From the NCBI GenBank assembly GCA_946185485.1, contig CAMHJQ010000012.1, positions 1-64,000 of the forward strand: 64,000 bases of DNA, read 5' to 3'. Position numbers and translations under genes: made by a program. Positions 60,090 through 64,000 of this stretch are shown piece after piece. The stretch is from an uncultured Prevotellaceae bacterium (GTDB lineage: Bacteria > Bacteroidota > Bacteroidia > Bacteroidales > Bacteroidaceae). The notes beneath the pieces were generated by a model. That model ran no database searches. It saw only the letters and a program-made list of their open reading frames with translations, and was not told where the DNA came from. Position 1 is the first letter of the stretch. Each line of letters opens with the position of its first letter.

Positions 60090-62237
60090 GTGAGTAAGTT
60101 CAGTAATGACAAAGTAATACCCCGCTACATGGTGATTGCCGTGCTGCTGACGTTCATTGGTATTGCCGTCGTAGGCAAGGCCTTTTACATCATGACAGCC
60201 AAGAAGCAGTACTGGACGGAAGTGGCCGACCGCCTGAAGCGCGACTCGGTGAGTGTCAAGCCCAACCGTGGCAACATCCTCAGCAGCGACGGTCAGCTGA
60301 TGGCGACCTCCATCCCCGAATACAAGATATACATGGACTTCAAGGCCGCAGCCTTCGAAGAGGGCGACTCGCTATGGCTGGACAAGCTGGACAGCATCTG
60401 CGAGGGTCTGCACCAGATATTCCCCGCCTGGACGGCAGCAGAGTTCAAGCAGCACCTGGAGGAAGGGCGCCACAAGGAGTGGACCAAAAAGAAGACCGGT
60501 AAGAGAGAGGTGGGTTCGCGCTGGTGGAACATCTGGCCCAAGCGCATCGACTACGGCACCTACATGGAGGTGCGCCAGCTGCCCTTCTTCAACATGTCCA
60601 AGAACAAGAGCGGTTTTACAGAGGAGGTCTTCAATGCGCGCCGCCGTCCCTTCGGCAGTCTGGCCATGCGTACCGTCGGCGGTCTCATGCTGGCCAAGGA
60701 CTCCGCCTACTATGGGCTGGAGCTGAGCTGCGACTCCTTCCTGCGCGGAACACCCGGCATCACCGGTCGCCGCAAGGTGCTCAACAAGTATATGAACATC
60801 CCCGTGACGCTGCCTGTCGACGGCTGTGACATCGTGACGACCATCGATGTCAACATGCAGGACCTGGCAGAACGCGCCCTGCTGGACATGCTGAAGAGCC
60901 CGCAGGTGAACGGCGAGATGGGCGTAGCCATCCTGATGGAGGTGGAGACGGGCGACGTGAAGGCCATCGTCAACATGATAAAGAACGAGAATGGCAACTA
61001 TATCGAAGGCGTCAACTCGGCCATCAGCTACCGCTGCGAGCCCGGCTCGGTGTTCAAGACGGCTTCCATCCTGGTAGCCCTCGATGACGAGGTGCTGGGC
61101 AAGAGCCCCAGGGACACCAGCTATATCATCCATACTGGCTGTGGCGTACAGCCCATGTATGGCCGCGAGATGAAAGACCACAACTGGCGCCGTGGCGGCT
61201 ATGGCGACATCAACGTAGCGCGCACGCTGGAGGTCAGCTCCAACATCGGCGTCAGCCACGTCATCGACAAGTTCTACCACCAGGAGGCCGAGCGTTACGT
61301 GAAAGGCCTGTACCGTGTGGGCATCGGTCAGGACCTAGGCCTTCAAGACATCCTGCCCGGCTATCGTAAGCCGCTCATCCGCATGCCCCAGCGCAAGAAG
61401 AACGGCCGCTATGACGACAACTGGTATGCCACGACGCTGCCATGGATGTCCATCGGCTACGAGACGCAGATAGCGCCCATCAATACGGTAGCGTTCTACA
61501 ATGCCATCGCCAATGACGGCAAGATGATGCGTCCGCGCTTCATCAAGCGGGTGGTCAAGAATGGCGAGACGGTCATGGAGTTCCCGCCCGAGGTCATCAA
61601 GGAGCGCATTGCCAAGCCGCAGGCCATCAAGACCATCCAGACCATTCTGGAACATGTCGTCAGCCAGGGTTTGGGACGCAAGGCCGGCAGCGACCTCTTC
61701 AAGGTGGCCGGCAAGACCGGCACCGCCCAGGTGTCGCAGGGTAAGGCCGGCTACAAGAGCGGCACCGTCAAGTACTGGCTGTCGTTTGCAGGCTACTTCC
61801 CCGCCGACAATCCCCGCTATTCGTGCATCGTCTGTATCAAGAAGTCCGGCCTGCCGGCCTCGGGCGGTGGCATGAGCGGTGTCGTCTTCCACCATATCGC
61901 CGAGGGCGTCATGGCCCGTCACCTGAAGCTGAGCGTGGAGGATGCCCACGACGAGAACTCCGTCATCATCCCCGACGTGAAGGCAGGTGATGCCGAGTCG
62001 GCCAACTACATCCTGAGCAGTATCGGCAGCAGCACGCGCATCAAGCAGGGGCAGCCCAAATACCGCGACCAGGTGATGCCCGACGTGACGGGAATGGGTG
62101 CCAAGGACGCCGTCTACCTGCTGGAGCGGCGCGGCCTGAAGGTTCGGCTGCACGGCCGTGGTGCCGTGAAGTCGCAGAGCTATCCTGCCGGACGTGACAT
62201 CGTTGCGGGCAGCGAGTGCATCCTGACGCTGCAATAA
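60090..62237 (+). CDS. ftsI: Division transpeptidase (PBP3/FtsI, PASTA-containing)
   Basis: The start is GTG 60090 (SKFSNDKVIPRYMV follows). One membrane helix lies at about 14-35. The transpeptidase motifs are SVFK at 320-323, SSN at 383-385 and KTG at 542-544. The C-terminus carries two PASTA-like parts (SVIIPDVKAGDAESANYIL and VMPDVTGMGAKDAVYLLE), as in SpoVD-type enzymes. It crosslinks septal peptidoglycan and works with FtsW/FtsL. The gene is 37 bases after ftsL. Confidence 0.95.
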   Translation: MSKFSNDKVIPRYMVIAVLLTFIGIAVVGKAFYIMTAKKQYWTEVADRLKRDSVSVKPNRGNILSSDGQLMATSIPEYKIYMDFKAAAFEEGDSLWLDKLDSICEGLHQIFPAWTAAEFKQHLEEGRHKEWTKKKTGKREVGSRWWNIWPKRIDYGTYMEVRQLPFFNMSKNKSGFTEEVFNARRRPFGSLAMRTVGGLMLAKDSAYYGLELSCDSFLRGTPGITGRRKVLNKYMNIPVTLPVDGCDIVTTIDVNMQDLAERALLDMLKSPQVNGEMGVAILMEVETGDVKAIVNMIKNENGNYIEGVNSAISYRCEPGSVFKTASILVALDDEVLGKSPRDTSYIIHTGCGVQPMYGREMKDHNWRRGGYGDINVARTLEVSSNIGVSHVIDKFYHQEAERYVKGLYRVGIGQDLGLQDILPGYRKPLIRMPQRKKNGRYDDNWYATTLPWMSIGYETQIAPINTVAFYNAIANDGKMMRPRFIKRVVKNGETVMEFPPEVIKERIAKPQAIKTIQTILEHVVSQGLGRKAGSDLFKVAGKTGTAQVSQGKAGYKSGTVKYWLSFAGYFPADNPRYSCIVCIKKSGLPASGGGMSGVVFHHIAEGVMARHLKLSVEDAHDENSVIIPDVKAGDAESANYILSSIGSSTRIKQGQPKYRDQVMPDVTGMGAKDAVYLLERRGLKVRLHGRGAVKSQSYPAGRDIVAGSECILTLQ

Positions 62238-62278
62238 TACAGAGAAAGTGCTAACCCATCATATATAATAAGGTGAAT

Positions 62279-63754
62279 ATGAAACTGAAAGACTTATTAA
62301 AAGACGTGAAGCCCTTGGCCGTCGTTGGCAATGCCGATGTGGAGATAACCGGTGTGAACATCGACTCACGCAAGATTGAGCAGGGACATCTCTTCGTGGC
62401 TATCAAGGGTACCCAGACCGACGGGCACCGCTTCATTCCCAAGGCCCTGGAGCTGGGGGCTGCAGCTGTGCTGTGCGAGGAGATACCCGGGAATCTCAGC
62501 GGCAAAACCGCTGAGGACACCAATGGCGTGACATACGTGCAGGTGGCATCCACCGAGGAGGCTGTAGGCCCGGTGGCTACCGTCTTCTATGGCGAGCCGT
62601 CGACGAAGCTGAAGCTGGTCGGCGTGACGGGCACCAACGGTAAGACCACCATCGCTACCTTATTATATAATATGTTCCGTAAGTTCGGCCACAAGTGCGG
62701 CCTGCTGTCGACGGTGTGCAACTACATCGAGGATGAAGCCATCCCCGCCGACCATACCACTCCCGACCCCATCGAACTGAACCGCCTGCTGGCGCGCATG
62801 GTGGAGGCCGGCTGCGAGTATGCCTTCATGGAGTGCTCGAGCCATGCCATCGCCCAGAAGCGCATCGGCGGCCTGCAGTTTGCGGGGGGAATCTTTACTA
62901 ATCTGACCCGCGACCACCTGGACTACCACAAGACCTTCGAGAACTACCGCGACGCGAAGAAAGCCTTCTTCGACGGCCTCAGCAAGGACGCCTTCGCCAT
63001 CACCAATGCCGACGACAAGAACGGCAGCGTGATGGTGCAGAACTGCAAGGCCACGGTGAAGACATACAGCACGCGGACGATGGCCGACTTCCGTGCCCGC
63101 ATCATCGAGTGCCACTTCGAGGGCATGTACCTCGACATCTGCGGCCATGAGGTGGGCGTGCAGTTCATCGGCAAGTTCAACGTGTCGAACCTGCTGGCCG
63201 TCTATGGCGCCGCCGTCATGCTGGGCAAGAACCCCGAGGACATCCTGTTGGTGCTGAGCACGCTGAAGAGCGTGGCCGGCCGGCTGGAGCCCATCCGTTC
63301 GCAGGACGGCGTGACGGCTGTCGTCGACTATGCCCACACGCCCGACGCCCTGGAGAACGTGCTCAACGCCATCCACGAGGTGCTCGACGGCAAGGGCGGA
63401 CAGGTCATCACCGTCTGCGGTGCCGGCGGCAACCGTGACAAGGGCAAGCGTCCGCTGATGGCCCAGGAGGCCGTCAAGCAGAGCGACCGTGTCATCATCA
63501 CCTCCGACAATCCCCGCTTCGAGGAACCGCAGGACATCATCAACGACATGCTGGCCGGCCTGACGCCCCAGCAGATGAAGAAGGTGTTGGCCATCACCGA
63601 CCGCCGGGAAGCCATCAAGACCGCTGCCATGCTGGCCCAGAAGGGCGACGTTATCCTCATTGCCGGCAAGGGCCACGAGGACTATCAGGAAATAAAAGGT
63701 GTCAAGCACCACTTCGACGACCGCGAGGTGGTAAGAGAAATCTTCAAGTCGTAA
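62279..63754 (+). CDS. murE: UDP-MurNAc-tripeptide synthetase MurE (meso-diaminopimelate)
   Basis: ATG 62279 ([20 protein letters not shown]) is preferred; an upstream GTG at 62273 adds two residues. The ATP loop is [12 protein letters not shown], and [10 protein letters not shown] contains the DNPR motif typical of enzymes that add meso-diaminopimelate. Other ligase motifs ([24 protein letters not shown]) are present. It acts in the cytoplasm, third amino acid of the stem peptide. It is 41 bases after ftsI. Confidence 0.96.
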   Translation: MKLKDLLKDVKPLAVVGNADVEITGVNIDSRKIEQGHLFVAIKGTQTDGHRFIPKALELGAAAVLCEEIPGNLSGKTAEDTNGVTYVQVASTEEAVGPVATVFYGEPSTKLKLVGVTGTNGKTTIATLLYNMFRKFGHKCGLLSTVCNYIEDEAIPADHTTPDPIELNRLLARMVEAGCEYAFMECSSHAIAQKRIGGLQFAGGIFTNLTRDHLDYHKTFENYRDAKKAFFDGLSKDAFAITNADDKNGSVMVQNCKATVKTYSTRTMADFRARIIECHFEGMYLDICGHEVGVQFIGKFNVSNLLAVYGAAVMLGKNPEDILLVLSTLKSVAGRLEPIRSQDGVTAVVDYAHTPDALENVLNAIHEVLDGKGGQVITVCGAGGNRDKGKRPLMAQEAVKQSDRVIITSDNPRFEEPQDIINDMLAGLTPQQMKKVLAITDRREAIKTAAMLAQKGDVILIAGKGHEDYQEIKGVKHHFDDREVVREIFKS

Positions 63755-63816
63755 TATCGTCATAAGGAGACTGCGAAACATTGAAATATCGAAACCTCGA
63801 AAAAGAGTAAAAGACA

Positions 63817-64000
63817 ATGCTGTACTACATCTTCCGCTTTTTAGAGCAATACAATATCCCTGGTGCGCACCTCTGGTCGTACATCTCGTTCCGCTCGCTG
63901 CTGGCACTCATCCTGTCGCTGATGATCTCGGCATGGTTTGGCGAGTACTTCATCAAGTGGATGAAGCGCCGCAACATCGCCGAGACGGCACGCGACCCCA
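63817..64000 (+). CDS. mraY: Phospho-MurNAc-pentapeptide transferase MraY, N-terminus
   Basis: The frame from ATG 63817 runs off the right edge. MLYYIFRFLEQYNIPGAHLW, a membrane helix (SLLALILSLMISAWFGEYFI) and the basic turn KWMKRRNIAETARDP match the first part of MraY. It makes lipid I. It is in the expected place after murE. The remaining about 300 residues lie outside. Confidence 0.9.
   Translation, partial: MLYYIFRFLEQYNIPGAHLWSYISFRSLLALILSLMISAWFGEYFIKWMKRRNIAETARDP

Noticed and set aside
62663..63907. 414-codon minus-strand frame opposite murE
   Set aside because: Antisense shadow of murE, which has all ligase motifs.

Overview
The window looks like a chromosome segment of a Bacteroidales bacterium, most likely Prevotella or a close relative. 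The pointers are Mfa/FimA-type fimbrillins, a type IX secretion C-terminal signal, TAnnTTTG promoter boxes, a glycine-lipid synthase pair (GlsA/GlsB), a DUF4292 lipoprotein and membrane TPR-AraC regulators. No rRNA or tRNA gene, CRISPR array or transposase was seen. Most genes left of 57.8 kb are on the minus strand; the right end is a plus-strand division and cell-wall cluster.

Region 1 (1-27460, minus) is a fimbrial super-operon. In transcription order: a TPR-membrane-AraC regulator, a DUF3575/OmpA outer-membrane protein, a large fimbrillin, an Mfa2-type anchor, three more fimbrillin-like lipoproteins, a 3905-residue glycine-repeat protein ending in a type IX sorting domain, and a related giant protein that runs off the left edge. 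Gaps after the promoter are only 8-48 bases.

Region 2 (28078-41435, minus) repeats the plan with different cargo: a second TPR-membrane-AraC regulator, a PnrA/BMP-like binding protein, a lipoprotein fusing a periplasmic-binding fold to a legumain-like (C13) protease, two large paralogous lipoproteins with near-identical N-termini and unrelated C-termini, and a MACPF pore-forming-family lipoprotein. This is my best candidate for an undescribed system. The 0.6 kb between the two regions holds 11-bp repeat arrays in inverted orientation, two perfect palindromes and a hairpin with exact tRNA acceptor/T-arm geometry.

Region 3 (41455-57808) is mostly housekeeping: CYTH protein, small membrane protein, RF2, a four-helix-bundle gene framed by a perfect 48-bp inverted repeat, acyl-CoA ligase, an ArgE-like deacylase, an EnvC/DUF4292/TPR/Dut operon, dGTPase, a pectinesterase-like beta-helix protein and GlsB/GlsA. 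Intergenic spaces carry paired arrays of short A/T-rich words, some of which have become coding sequence for signal peptides.

Region 4 (58201-64000, plus) is the dcw cluster mraZ-rsmH-ftsL-ftsI-murE-mraY, preceded by a MraZ operator and a TACCTTTG promoter box. Function assignments rest on reading motifs by eye; no database search was run.
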